NCBI GenBank assembly: GCA_902762615.1
Contig: CACWOX010000021.1
Location: forward strand, 1 to 36,898
DNA length: 36,898 nucleotides
Source of the DNA: an uncultured Ruminococcus sp.
GTDB lineage: Bacteria > Bacillota > Clostridia > Oscillospirales > Acutalibacteraceae
Direction: 5' to 3'
Position numbers and translations under genes: made by a program. The notes beneath the pieces were generated by a model. The model was given only the letters and a program-made list of their open reading frames with translations. It was not told the origin of the DNA and searched no databases. Of the stretch, positions 1-8,339 are shown piece by piece. The stretch's first letter is position 1; every line of letters begins with the position of its first letter.

Positions 1-2
1 AA

Positions 3-74
3 AAACTTGGGCTTATTGACACTTCTCCCACTCCTAAACGTAAGCCCGGCAGACCTCCTAAAAATTGTGTATAG
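3..74 (+). CDS. C-terminal tail of an unidentified protein, possibly a transposase (partial)
   Basis: An open frame enters from the left edge and ends at TAG 72-74. It gives 23 residues ending in a basic, proline-rich stretch (PKRKPGRPPK) before the stop. Such AT-hook-like basic tails occur at the ends of some insertion-sequence transposases, but the piece is too short to assign a family. No inverted repeat was identified after it, and 75-143 holds nothing I recognise. Confidence 0.3.
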   Translation, partial: KLGLIDTSPTPKRKPGRPPKNCV

Positions 75-143
75 TCTTATCTTTTGGGATAGTAGTAATA
101 GACATAGTCTGCATTACCATATTACGATTTTCTGTATGGATAA

Positions 144-1070
144 TTATAGCTTCCACTCATTGATTGCGTCTGTCACCGCCTTATCAATGGCGATCCTTGT
201 TTCTTTGCACTCCTTCGGATAGCTTCTGCCGGCGGCGAACACTTTGGTAATCAAATCTCCGCCTACAGGAAGAATCGTTTTTACCAGCCCCTCAGGGAAA
301 ACAAAATGTGTTCCGTGTTCATAAACGCAGTATTGTACATCACATTCATGCGGACGCTCTGAAAGGCGTTGTTCCATGCGCCGAATGTATTTCGCCGTGT
401 CCCAAAGCACATCGTCCTCCGCGCCGATCAGCAGCAGCTTCCCCTTGATTCTTTCGATTTTGATGAATTCCTCTTCCTGAATGGGGTGCCGTTTTTCCGA
501 TTCGACGAACATATTTCTGGAGGCAATCATATCGCCGCCCGCTTTGGATTCTTCCTTGAGTTTCTGCCCGTACTCCGGGTGACGGTAGGCATATGGAAGA
601 TAGGGGAGCGGTTTGCCTTCCCAGGACGCGCTGGATTCGCCGTCGCCCGGCCACTCCGTATATCCATCGCGCTTGCCCTGACGGAATCCCTCCATGACAA
701 AATCAGCGGGCGTCATGGCAATCGTCAGCGTGAGTTCCGGATAGTAGGACGCCGCCAGCAAGGCAAACATACCCGTTGTCGAGGCGCCTGTGATGGCAAT
801 TTTTACGATTCCGTGCGCTTTCAGATAATCAATAGCCGCGCCGATTCGCTCCACCGGCAGATTGATATGGCTGTAATCCTTATGGGCGGGACTTAGCGTC
901 AGCACGCTGAGTCCGAACTTTTTCTGTATCCATTTCACGGCCGACTTTGCCATATGGTCCTCGCAGTCGTCCCCCAGCATGGCAATCATGGCGCATTCCG
1001 CACCCTCTTTCGGCCAATAACAGCCGTAAAAGCCTTTTTCCGTTTCTTTGATTTTCTTCATGGCAGTCAA
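144..1070 (-). CDS. Alpha/beta hydrolase, BAAT/acyl-CoA thioester hydrolase C-terminal type
   Basis: This is a 308-residue soluble protein with no signal peptide. The nucleophile elbow G-A-S-T-T-G puts the serine at about residue 97. An acid sits in the A-E-D-D loop (about 217-220) and a histidine in E-H-G-T-H (252 or 255). That order fits the BAAT_C-type alpha/beta hydrolases, which act on esters or thioesters; the substrate is unknown. The start is TTG at 1070, five bases from AGGAGG (1076-1081); the in-frame ATG at 1061 would be 14 bases away. The gene is monocistronic, behind its own promoter with an iron-box-like site. The hydrolase at 17585-18475 is a relative with similar layout. Confidence 0.75.
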   Translation of the reverse strand: MTAMKKIKETEKGFYGCYWPKEGAECAMIAMLGDDCEDHMAKSAVKWIQKKFGLSVLTLSPAHKDYSHINLPVERIGAAIDYLKAHGIVKIAITGASTTGMFALLAASYYPELTLTIAMTPADFVMEGFRQGKRDGYTEWPGDGESSASWEGKPLPYLPYAYRHPEYGQKLKEESKAGGDMIASRNMFVESEKRHPIQEEEFIKIERIKGKLLLIGAEDDVLWDTAKYIRRMEQRLSERPHECDVQYCVYEHGTHFVFPEGLVKTILPVGGDLITKVFAAGRSYPKECKETRIAIDKAVTDAINEWKL

Positions 1071-1111
1071 TAGTTCCTCCTCTTTACAAATGTTGTAATC
1101 TTCATGTCAAT

Positions 1112-1140
1112 ATTTTAGCATAAACTAACTTGTTTGTAAA
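1112..1140 (-). promoter_or_regulatory. Sigma-A promoter with overlapping TTAG-N6-CTAA box
   Basis: Read on the minus strand: -35 TTTACA (1135-1140), a 17-base spacer, -10 TAAAAT (1112-1117). The motif TTAG-N6-CTAA occupies 1115-1128, covering the spacer end and the start of the -10, the usual place for a repressor. It serves the 144-1070 hydrolase. On the gene's strand it reads GTTAGTTTATGCTAAA and matches the site at 20900-20915 in 14 of 16 positions. Confidence 0.75.
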
Positions 1141-1186
1141 GAGAATAATTTGATTTTCATTTTCTATTGCAGTCAAAGTCAATTAC

Positions 1187-1233
1187 AAAACAATCCCAAC
1201 ACAAAAGTCTCTGTTTCGCATTGGGATTGTTTT
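1187..1233 (-). terminator. Rho-independent terminator of the ABC/ECF operon
   Basis: A perfect 13-base inverted repeat, AAAACAATCCCAA (1187-1199) and its complement (1221-1233), lies 28 bases after the stop of the double ATPase. On the minus strand it ends in TTTT. It separates the operon from the hydrolase promoter. Confidence 0.85.
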
Positions 1234-1260
1234 GCGGATTTTCTAATGAAGATTATATCT

Positions 1261-2673
1261 TCACAAAGATATTGACCGCCCACAACAGGCATGAATCAGC
1301 TCGCTGTCGTGCGTCACAACAAGTATGGTTGTGCCCATGTCACGGAGTTTCTGCAATAACGCCGACGTTTCTTGCATATGTGCATAATCAAGTCCGCTGG
1401 TGGGTTCGTCAAGGAGCAAAATCTTCCGCCCTGACGCAAGCGCACAGGCGATAGCAAGACGCTGCTTTTGTCCCCCTGATAAACTTTGCGGGTGACGGTC
1501 AGTATAATCGGATAAATCAAGACTTTGTAGGAGTTCCAGTGCTTTTTCCTTTTCGTGAACGGTATTCTTTGGTAGGCTGATCAATACTTCGTCTAATACG
1601 CTTTCGGTAAACAACTGATTGCCCGTATCCTGCATGACCATGAAACAGAGTTTCCTTCTCGCTTTTCTGCCGTAATTTTTCCCCTTGTATTGGAGCTTTC
1701 CCTTACAGTGCTTCTCCAGTCCGCACAGGCAATTTAGCAGGCTGGTTTTTCCCGCGCCGTTTGCGCCGACAATCGCCGTAATCTCACCCTCTGCCAATTG
1801 CAGCAGCGGAATGTTCACAATAGGTTGTTTTTTGCCGCGATAGGAAAACCGGAATTTTTTGAGTGTGATCGGCGTGTCTTCTTTACGGAATGTGTCCTTT
1901 TGGATGTCCGATGGAGATTCTGTCATGGTTGTACGCAGTCCCATGGAATAAAGCTCATCCGGTGTAAGACCGTCCTTCTCACTTCCGACCAGTTCACGGA
2001 CAATCCGTCCGTCCCTCATGATCACCGCACGGTCGATGATGTCCCAGAGATATGCAATTCGATGCTCAGCCGCGATGATGGTTTTTCCTGCTGCTTTCCA
2101 TTGCACTATCATCTCTCGGAGTAACAAGGTCGCGTCATAGTCCAGATTCGCGGACGGCTCATCCAGCAGGATAATGTCCGGGTCGGATACATCGACGGAA
2201 GCGCAGGCGATCTTTTGCTTTTCTCCGTCCGAAAGATGAAAAATACTGCGATCCATGAGTTTTTCCATGTGGAAATGTGCAACCGTCTTGTCGATTCGTG
2301 TATAGATTTCTTTCTCAGAAAGGCCACGATTCTCGCATCCAAACGCCAATTCGCCTGTGGTATCAACATTGTAGAATTGCGTTCTGGGATTTTGAAATAC
2401 GGTTCCTACCTTCAGGGCAGTATCATAAAGCTCTTTGTCCTTTGTTTCCTCGCCGTCAATCAAAATATCGCCGATGACTTCTCCCGGGTAAAACTGAGGA
2501 ATCAACCCGTTGATCAGCCGCAGGATCGTTGTCTTGCCGCAGCCCGAAGGCCCGGTCAGCAAGACGAATTCGCCCGTTTTCACAGACAGACTGACGTCTC
2601 GCAGACAGTTCTCATTGTCCACCTGCGTTTCCTCGTTTCCATAGCGAAAGCTGACATTTTTCAGTTCTACCAT
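1261..2673 (-). CDS. ECF transporter double ATPase (two fused ABC domains), module 1
   Basis: A 470-residue protein with two complete ABC ATPase domains in tandem, the energising subunit of an energy-coupling-factor importer. Domain 1 has Walker A GPSGCGKT (41-48), an LSDGE signature (147-151) and Walker B IILLDE (167-172). Domain 2 has Walker A GANGAGKT, signature LSGGQ and LLLDEPTSGLD. The domain-1 signature carries Asp instead of the usual Gly, as in the copy at 21948-23414. The longer open frame begins at 2688, but ATG 2673 overlaps the EcfT stop and aligns with the start of the second copy, so I chose it. It is the last gene of the operon, translationally coupled to EcfT. Confidence 0.9.
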   Translation of the reverse strand: MVELKNVSFRYGNEETQVDNENCLRDVSLSVKTGEFVLLTGPSGCGKTTILRLINGLIPQFYPGEVIGDILIDGEETKDKELYDTALKVGTVFQNPRTQFYNVDTTGELAFGCENRGLSEKEIYTRIDKTVAHFHMEKLMDRSIFHLSDGEKQKIACASVDVSDPDIILLDEPSANLDYDATLLLREMIVQWKAAGKTIIAAEHRIAYLWDIIDRAVIMRDGRIVRELVGSEKDGLTPDELYSMGLRTTMTESPSDIQKDTFRKEDTPITLKKFRFSYRGKKQPIVNIPLLQLAEGEITAIVGANGAGKTSLLNCLCGLEKHCKGKLQYKGKNYGRKARRKLCFMVMQDTGNQLFTESVLDEVLISLPKNTVHEKEKALELLQSLDLSDYTDRHPQSLSGGQKQRLAIACALASGRKILLLDEPTSGLDYAHMQETSALLQKLRDMGTTILVVTHDSELIHACCGRSISL

Positions 2674-3404
2674 AACGTCACCCCGCAAAGTTCAAGAATC
2701 CATATCGCAATTACCGCAAGGCAAAGAAACAGCAACAATCCATCCTGTACCCTGCATCCTATGCGACAAATATTGGTTCGCTTTACCGGCGCTCCCAAGC
2801 CACGGGTCAACGCAGACGCCGAAAGCTCCTCTCCGATGCGCACGCTTGATGTGATCATGGGAACCATCTGGTATTCCAGAACCTGTCCCGCTTTTGTGCC
2901 ACTAAGATAAATGCCGCGCATTCCCATGGCGCGTCTGATGGATTTCCATTCCGCGCCGATGGTAGGAAAGAGTCGGAACATCACGGACATAGGGATCGTA
3001 ATCGCCTGCGGCATATGAAGTCGCTCCATAGCGGATATGAATTCACTGACCGATGTAGTGCTGATCAGGTACTCACCCATGACAATCGTCACGACAAAGC
3101 GAGTCAAAATGCCTCCGCACAGCAGAGCAATATAATTCAGTGCGCCGGGCAGATACGGCATAATAAAAAGCAGCCCGTAGCCCACCGCAAGCATGACGAT
3201 TCCCCGTGCAAACCGCTTCCACTGCCGCTCGATGAGCAGCAGCAGAAACGGAAGCGCCGAAAGACCTGTTTTGACAGGCTTGAGCATATCGCCGCCAAGT
3301 CCGCCCATAACAAACAAGGCTAACACGAGAACCAGCGCGAGTTTTGTGCGTGGGTCAAGAAAACCGCGTCTTTTTTCCTGTGTTTTTTCAGATGAATACG
3401 CCAT
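2667..3404 (-). CDS. ECF transporter transmembrane subunit EcfT, module 1
   Basis: A 245-residue multi-pass membrane protein of the EcfT (CbiQ-like) family, which joins the ATPases to the substrate-binding S protein. The two arginine-containing coupling motifs typical of EcfT are visible as A-M-G-M-R-G (about 159-164) and A-L-T-R-G-L (198-203); they dock into the ATPase grooves. The start ATG overlaps the S-protein stop (TGATG) and has no clear ribosome site of its own, so it is probably coupled. The C-terminal half is closely matched by the truncated copy at 21583-21951. Confidence 0.85.
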   Translation of the reverse strand: MAYSSEKTQEKRRGFLDPRTKLALVLVLALFVMGGLGGDMLKPVKTGLSALPFLLLLIERQWKRFARGIVMLAVGYGLLFIMPYLPGALNYIALLCGGILTRFVVTIVMGEYLISTTSVSEFISAMERLHMPQAITIPMSVMFRLFPTIGAEWKSIRRAMGMRGIYLSGTKAGQVLEYQMVPMITSSVRIGEELSASALTRGLGAPVKRTNICRIGCRVQDGLLLFLCLAVIAIWILELCGVTLW

Positions 3405-3988
3405 CAGGCAAGACCGGCTTTCTCAAAATGCTTTTTCAACAGTGCTCTGCCAAGGAGTCCTCCCAGGATACCGCAAATGAAGCAGGCTGCCAGAAGAACC
3501 GGCGCCATCCACAACGGCATCAGCTTTTGCACCGCGTCAATATATGCCTGCCCGTAGTCCGCTCTCTGTGCAAAATATCCCTCGTAGTCCGTAAACAACG
3601 GCAGGTAGTTCCCAAAAATCCACATGCTGAATAATCCGTAGGACAGAACCGCCTTTTTGGCGCTTTTGTACTTTCCGCTTCCTACGCACAACTCGGCAAG
3701 TATTCCCGCAATGGCACAGGTAAGAAGCGGCCACGGTCCCATACCCGTGAGCAGCATCAGAATTCCCATAATCATCGCCGTAATAAAAATCATTCCGGGC
3801 TTTTTCACCTTGGTCAGGAACAGCATAAACGGGATACCGCCCACAATCGGTACAAGCACAGAGAGAAGCGGCAGGAAAATGGGTATCATTCCCAGCATCG
3901 CCACCGCGAACAGAATGACAAAGTAGATCGCGCCGTAGATTCCGATATTGATCAGGTCACGGCCTTTGAGTTTGTTTTCGTTTTTCAT
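3404..3988 (-). CDS. ECF S component of the Trep_Strep/MptD family, module 1
   Basis: A 194-residue, very hydrophobic protein with about six membrane helices and a basic C-terminal motif (L-L-K-K-H-F), the hallmark of the Trep_Strep family (TIGR02185/PF09605) of putative substrate-binding S proteins. Substrates of this family are mostly unknown. GGAGG lies six bases before ATG 3988. It sits between two ABC half-transporters upstream and EcfT plus the ATPase downstream, so the complete ECF importer is encoded here. The paralogue at 20989-21582 shares the layout and the ending K-K-H-F-x-K-A-G. Confidence 0.85.
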   Translation of the reverse strand: MKNENKLKGRDLINIGIYGAIYFVILFAVAMLGMIPIFLPLLSVLVPIVGGIPFMLFLTKVKKPGMIFITAMIMGILMLLTGMGPWPLLTCAIAGILAELCVGSGKYKSAKKAVLSYGLFSMWIFGNYLPLFTDYEGYFAQRADYGQAYIDAVQKLMPLWMAPVLLAACFICGILGGLLGRALLKKHFEKAGLA

Positions 3989-4007
3989 TGAAATTCCTCC
4001 AAAATAG

Positions 4008-5747
4008 TTATTGTTTTATCTTCCAGCTTGCAGCCTCACGCCGCTGACCGATGAAGTCCTTGTAAATGCCGTCCTGCTCCATCAGGCTGGCGTGCGTTCC
4101 CTGCTGAACGATTCTGCCGCGGTCTACTACAAGAATCTGATCGGCGTGCTCCACCGTTTTAAGCCGATGGGCAATCATAATGACGGTCTTTTCCGCTGTC
4201 AATGCCTGAATGGCTTTCATCAGCTCGTTCTCATTTTCCGGGTCGACGTTCGCCGTTGCCTCATCAAGGAAGATGACAGGCGCGTCCTTCATCATGGCGC
4301 GGGCAATGGAAATTCTCTGTCTTTCGCCGCCTGACAGGCTTGCGCCGCCTTCGCCTACCACCGTGTCGTATCCATCGGGAAGCGCGGAAATAAAATCGTG
4401 ACAGCAGGCTTGTTTTGCGGCGGCAATCACATCTTCCATCGGCGCATTCGGCTGTCCGAAACGAATATTATTAGCTATCGTATCGTGGAACAGATAGACA
4501 CTCTGAAACACAAAGCTGAAATGGGACATCAGAGAATCCATATCATACTCCTTCACATTCCGACCTCCAAGTGAAACTGTGCCGCTCTCCACATCCCAGA
4601 ACCTTGCGAGCAGGTTGACCAGCGTCGTCTTTCCCCCGCCGGAGGGGCCGACAATGGCAGTAGTGGTCTTTTCGGGGATATGCAGTGAAATGCCGTCAAT
4701 CACGTTCCGTTTCTCATAGGAAAACGTGATATCCTGCGCGGCGATATCCTTTGTGTCAGGAGAAATGACCTCGCCGGAGATGTCCATCTGCGGTGTGTCC
4801 AGAATCTCCTGCGCCCGGTCTACGCTGACGTCCACCACACGAAGCAGCGCCGAATAGTTGCCGGCGGTCTCGAGGCTTGCATAGATGATGAAGGAAGAAA
4901 TCACCATCACGACAGCGGTCAGAGCGTCCATACTGCCGCCGCAATAAAAGGCGCAGGAGCACGCCACCATCGCCACGCCGGTGAGCTTGGCAATGTAGCT
5001 TTGCACCGTCATGCGCGGAATCAGCGTCATTTCCATATCCGTATTGATTTTGCTGTTGGCGGAAATGGCGTCGTTGAGTTCCCTGCTCTTTTTTCCTGTC
5101 AGATGATAGGCCTTCACTTCCGTCATGCCCTGCAGATACTCCAGCACCTTTTCCACAAGCTTTTCGTCAGCGCTGATCTTTGTTCCCGCCAGTTTTCCGG
5201 CAGCGGCCTGCAAACGGCTGTTGGCCAGAAGAAACAGCGCGAATCCTGCCAGCAGGACAAGGGCGATACGCCAGTCAAAGAAGAAAAGCATCACGATGAT
5301 AAGCGACGTCGTGAGCAGTCCTTCGCAGACAAGCATTACCACTCGGGTCGCTACATTTTCAAGGTTCTCCATCACGTTGGTCGTGACCGATGTGATCTGC
5401 CCAAGGCTGTTTGTATTGAAGTAGCCCATGGGAAGATAGCGCATATGTTCCGCTATTTCCACCCGCTTTCTGGCGCAGGTATCATAACCGCCCTCGGTTT
5501 GCAGCATGGTGGCCTTTGCTTTGATAAGTCCCGCGCCGATGATGCTGATCAGCATGATTCCCAGCGAAAGCAGGATATCCGTTGTTTCCACGTTTCCGCG
5601 CATCAGTGCGCGTATCATCGCCGCAATTGCGGGAATCTTCATGGCTTCAAACATCGCCTGAAACACGCTGAGCCAGACGGATGTCATGAACTTGCGTCTG
5701 TTTTCTTTCCCACAGAACGCAAAAAACTTTTTAATTACCTTAAGCAT
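4008..5747 (-). CDS. ABC half-transporter (exporter fold), second of pair
   Basis: A 579-residue protein with an N-terminal six-helix membrane domain (about 20-300) and a C-terminal ATPase: Walker A GPSGGGKT (367-374), Q-loop Gln at about 415, signature LSGGE (471-475), Walker B VIFLDE (491-496) and an A-H-R switch. It overlaps the upstream half-transporter by eight bases and presumably forms a heterodimer with it. The fold is that of exporters, but the family also holds the siderophore importers YbtPQ and IrtAB. The setting (ECF importer behind it, iron-box-like promoter) makes the importer reading plausible. GGAGGTG precedes ATG 5747. The direction of transport cannot be read from sequence. 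Confidence 0.85.
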   Translation of the reverse strand: MLKVIKKFFAFCGKENRRKFMTSVWLSVFQAMFEAMKIPAIAAMIRALMRGNVETTDILLSLGIMLISIIGAGLIKAKATMLQTEGGYDTCARKRVEIAEHMRYLPMGYFNTNSLGQITSVTTNVMENLENVATRVVMLVCEGLLTTSLIIVMLFFFDWRIALVLLAGFALFLLANSRLQAAAGKLAGTKISADEKLVEKVLEYLQGMTEVKAYHLTGKKSRELNDAISANSKINTDMEMTLIPRMTVQSYIAKLTGVAMVACSCAFYCGGSMDALTAVVMVISSFIIYASLETAGNYSALLRVVDVSVDRAQEILDTPQMDISGEVISPDTKDIAAQDITFSYEKRNVIDGISLHIPEKTTTAIVGPSGGGKTTLVNLLARFWDVESGTVSLGGRNVKEYDMDSLMSHFSFVFQSVYLFHDTIANNIRFGQPNAPMEDVIAAAKQACCHDFISALPDGYDTVVGEGGASLSGGERQRISIARAMMKDAPVIFLDEATANVDPENENELMKAIQALTAEKTVIMIAHRLKTVEHADQILVVDRGRIVQQGTHASLMEQDGIYKDFIGQRREAASWKIKQ

Positions 5748-7485
5748 GATCTTTCACCTCCATATGCGCGTTCCACATCGTTTCATACAGTCCGTGACGG
5801 GAAAGCAGCTCCTCGTGCGTTCCGCTGTCATCAATGGCGCCGTCTTTTATGACATAAATGCAGTCGGCTGACGTGACCGTCGAAAGCCGGTGCGCAATGA
5901 CAATCAATGTCTTTCCCTCTGTGAGTTTTGAGACGCTGCGCTGAATGACCGCTTCGTTCTCCGGGTCGGTGTAGGCTGTGGCTTCGTCCAGAATGACGAT
6001 CGGCGCGGCTTTCAGCATCGCTCTCGCGATAGAGATCCGCTGACGCTCTCCTCCTGACAGATGACTTCCGGAAGAGCCAACCAATGTATCATAGCCGTTT
6101 TCCAGACCCATGATGAATTCATGGCAGCCGCTCCGTCTTGCCGCTTCTTCCACTTCCGCATCCGTCGCGTCAGCCCGACCGAGACGGATGTTTTCTCTTA
6201 CCGTCATATTAAAGAGATAGTTATCCTGTGAGACAAAGGCAACCTTATCCGAATACGCCTCCTGCGGAATATGGCGGATATCCTCGCCGCCGAGAGAAAT
6301 ACTGCCGCTGCTGACATCCCAGAGCGAGGCAATCAGCCGGGCAATCGTGCTTTTGCCGCTGCCGGAGGGACCGACAAGCGCAACAAAGCTGCCTTCCGGA
6401 ATGTCCATGGAAATGCCGTGCAGGACTTCTTTGTCCTCATAGGAGAAACGGACGTCTGTCAGTTTCAGACTGTTCTTCTCCGGAGCGTTTCCGCTTTCCG
6501 GACGCACCATTTCAGGCGCGTTCAGAATATTCTGCACTTCCCCGAAAATGGTTCCCATGGTGCGGAAGTCATCGGAATAACTCATCAGCGTGATGAGCGG
6601 CGTGATAATGCCGACAGAAAGAATGATGACCGTCACAAGGTCCTGCGCCGCCAGCGTTCCGCCCTTTACCAGCAGCCCGCCAATGGGTAGAACCGATACC
6701 ATCGTCGACGGCATGATCACCATGGCAAATGTAAACGGCAGAATGCTGGAACGCATCCAGTCGATGTAGCTGTGTGCCGCTTCATAGGCGTCATGTACGA
6801 AACGGTCATAGGAGCTTTTCGTTTTGCCGAACACTTTGATGACCTGTATTCCGCCGATGTATTCCACCGCAGTATCGTTCAGCGCCTTTGTTGCCGTAAC
6901 CGTGCGCCGGTAAAACTTCGCGCTTCCCGCCATCATGAACACATAGCAGAACAACCCCAGCGGCACGGTCGCCAGTGACGCAAGACCCATGCGCCAATCA
7001 ATGGTAAAGATATACATCAGAATAATGACCGGAATCAGCAGATTCGCCGTAAACTCCGGCACGATATGCGCCAGCGTCGTTTCAATGCTGTCAATCCGCT
7101 CGATCAGCGTGTTTTTCAACGCGCCGGAGCTTTGCGCCAGCACCGCGCCGAGCGGCATTCTTGTCAGCTTTTCCGTGCAGCGTTTTCTGATTTCTCCAAG
7201 CACCGCGAATGTTGCCTTATGGCTGGCGGTCGTGCTCAGCGCATGAAACAGCACACGTCCCAGCCAGAATCCCGCGATAATCAGACAGCATATCAGATAA
7301 TAGGAAAGGTCTTTGTTGCCTTCCATCAATCCTCTCACGATGCCGACAACCACAAAGTATGGCGCAACGGAAAATGCCACGCCGACAATGGCGAAGAACA
7401 CGCTCATGACATATTGCCCCTTGTGTCCTCCCGTTTGCCCCAACGCCCACGCTATGGGAGAAGGGGACTTTTGCTTTGCTTTCAT
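5740..7485 (-). CDS. ABC half-transporter (exporter fold), first of pair
   Basis: A 581-residue protein: membrane domain over roughly the first 310 residues, then an ATPase with Walker A GPSGSGKS, signature LSGGE, Walker B IVILDEA and A-H-R switch histidine. AGGAGG lies seven bases before ATG 7485; the TTG six bases further up is less likely. It is the first gene of the ABC/ECF operon and partners the overlapping 4008-5747 gene. Upstream lie an 18-base palindrome and an iron-box-like motif, suggesting control by the neighbouring TetR protein and by iron. A multidrug exporter is the main alternative to a siderophore importer. Confidence 0.85.
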   Translation of the reverse strand: MKAKQKSPSPIAWALGQTGGHKGQYVMSVFFAIVGVAFSVAPYFVVVGIVRGLMEGNKDLSYYLICCLIIAGFWLGRVLFHALSTTASHKATFAVLGEIRKRCTEKLTRMPLGAVLAQSSGALKNTLIERIDSIETTLAHIVPEFTANLLIPVIILMYIFTIDWRMGLASLATVPLGLFCYVFMMAGSAKFYRRTVTATKALNDTAVEYIGGIQVIKVFGKTKSSYDRFVHDAYEAAHSYIDWMRSSILPFTFAMVIMPSTMVSVLPIGGLLVKGGTLAAQDLVTVIILSVGIITPLITLMSYSDDFRTMGTIFGEVQNILNAPEMVRPESGNAPEKNSLKLTDVRFSYEDKEVLHGISMDIPEGSFVALVGPSGSGKSTIARLIASLWDVSSGSISLGGEDIRHIPQEAYSDKVAFVSQDNYLFNMTVRENIRLGRADATDAEVEEAARRSGCHEFIMGLENGYDTLVGSSGSHLSGGERQRISIARAMLKAAPIVILDEATAYTDPENEAVIQRSVSKLTEGKTLIVIAHRLSTVTSADCIYVIKDGAIDDSGTHEELLSRHGLYETMWNAHMEVKDHA

Positions 7486-7503
7486 AAGCAAACCTCCTTA
7501 TGT

Positions 7504-7551
7504 TTTTGTTAGCTAACAAAAGTAAGTTAGTGTTAGCTAACCTTCATTCAA
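7504..7551 (-). promoter_or_regulatory. Promoter/operator region of the ABC/ECF operon
   Basis: A perfect 18-base palindrome TTTTGTTAGCTAACAAAA (7504-7521) lies just before the first ribosome site, and its 10-base core GTTAGCTAAC recurs at 7532-7541. On the minus strand a promoter TTGAAT (7546-7551), 16-base spacer, TAACTT (7524-7529) fits. TTAG-N6-CTAA (7527-7540) overlaps the -10 in the same register as at 1115 and 20901. The palindrome core is shared with the tetR promoter, so these are likely TetR operators plus an iron box. Confidence 0.75.
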
Positions 7552-7557
7552 ACGCAT

Positions 7558-7584
7558 CGCCTGTCCCCAAACGGAAGACAGGCG
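7558..7584 (-). other. Hairpin between tetR and the ABC/ECF operon
   Basis: An eight-base perfect inverted repeat, CGCCTGTC (7558-7565) with GACAGGCG (7577-7584), follows the tetR stop. There is no T-run on the minus side, so it is a weak terminator or a transcript-end stabiliser at most. Confidence 0.4.
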
Positions 7585-7630
7585 GCGGTGAATACCAATG
7601 ATGTTTGTATGTTTTTTACTTGATGGACAA

Positions 7631-8239
7631 TTAAAAGCCCATCAACTGTTTCCAACCCGGAAGGAAGAACGCTTCTACTGTTTTCAGGCTGTGAAGAGCC
7701 TCTTCCATGGTGTAAAGATGGACGACAGGCTCGAACATCGCCGTTGTGTAGGCCGAGAGAAGCAGATGCAGCTCTTTGGGATCAATGTCCCACGCAGGAT
7801 ATCCCTGATTCCTGAGCATCGGCATATAACGCAAAAGTTGGTTTTGGTGTCTCTCTGTCAAGTCATGAAGAAAGTTCTCGTATTGACTGCCCTGGGATTT
7901 CGCCAGAAGCAGGTGGTATTCCTCCATGTTCGGATAAACGACCTCTCGCATCATGTCGATCTCAGAGTCGCGCCATTGCATCGGTTCCTCCTGATTCACC
8001 GCATCTACATAACGGGCAACATGCGCATCAATCCATGCGTTGATCCTCTCCACAGCGGGAGAGACGATCTGATCAAAGAGGTCTTCCTTGTCCGTGCAAT
8101 GCCGGTAAATGCCGGCTGCTGTCATACCGCAGCGGTCTGCTATGCTTCTCATGGAGGCCTTATCAAAGCCGAATTCCATGAACTCCGCTTTCGCGGCAGC
8201 CATGATTTTGATATGATTGGCGGTCTTGTCTCTCGGCAT
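7631..8239 (-). CDS. TetR/AcrR-family repressor 1
   Basis: A 202-residue regulator. The N-terminal helix-turn-helix (about 28-58: A-S-M-R-S-I-A-D ... G-I-Y-R-H ... K-E-D-L-F) is classic TetR; the remainder is an all-helical ligand/dimer domain without family-specific features. It lies directly upstream of the ABC/ECF operon on the same strand. The 12-base palindrome CGTTAGCTAACG in its own promoter shares its GTTAGCTAAC core with two sites before the ABC gene, so it probably represses itself and the transporter operon. The ligand is unknown; the transported compound is a reasonable guess. Confidence 0.9.
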   Translation of the reverse strand: MPRDKTANHIKIMAAAKAEFMEFGFDKASMRSIADRCGMTAAGIYRHCTDKEDLFDQIVSPAVERINAWIDAHVARYVDAVNQEEPMQWRDSEIDMMREVVYPNMEEYHLLLAKSQGSQYENFLHDLTERHQNQLLRYMPMLRNQGYPAWDIDPKELHLLLSAYTTAMFEPVVHLYTMEEALHSLKTVEAFFLPGWKQLMGF

Positions 8240-8264
8240 GAAGGAAACTTCCTTTCGCTAATAT

Positions 8265-8311
8265 CGTTAGCTAACGCATATCAATATACCGTGATATTCC
8301 CTTTCTGTCAA
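8265..8311 (-). promoter_or_regulatory. tetR1 promoter and operator
   Basis: Minus strand: -35 TTGACA (8306-8311), 17-base spacer, -10 TATATT (8283-8288). The 12-base perfect palindrome CGTTAGCTAACG (8265-8276) begins seven bases after the -10 and covers the predicted start of transcription. It shares its 10-base core with the operators at 7508-7517 and 7532-7541. Confidence 0.85.
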
Positions 8312-8339
8312 GATGTGTCATGAAAAGTTAATAGTTTAT

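Noticed and set aside
7-222. 71-residue plus-strand frame at the left edge
   Set aside because: The neighbouring frame ending at 74 gives a more protein-like tail, and this frame overlaps the hydrolase 3' end antisense.
369-896. 175-residue plus-strand frame
   Set aside because: Lies fully antisense to the 144-1070 hydrolase, which has catalytic motifs; composition is typical of a shadow frame.
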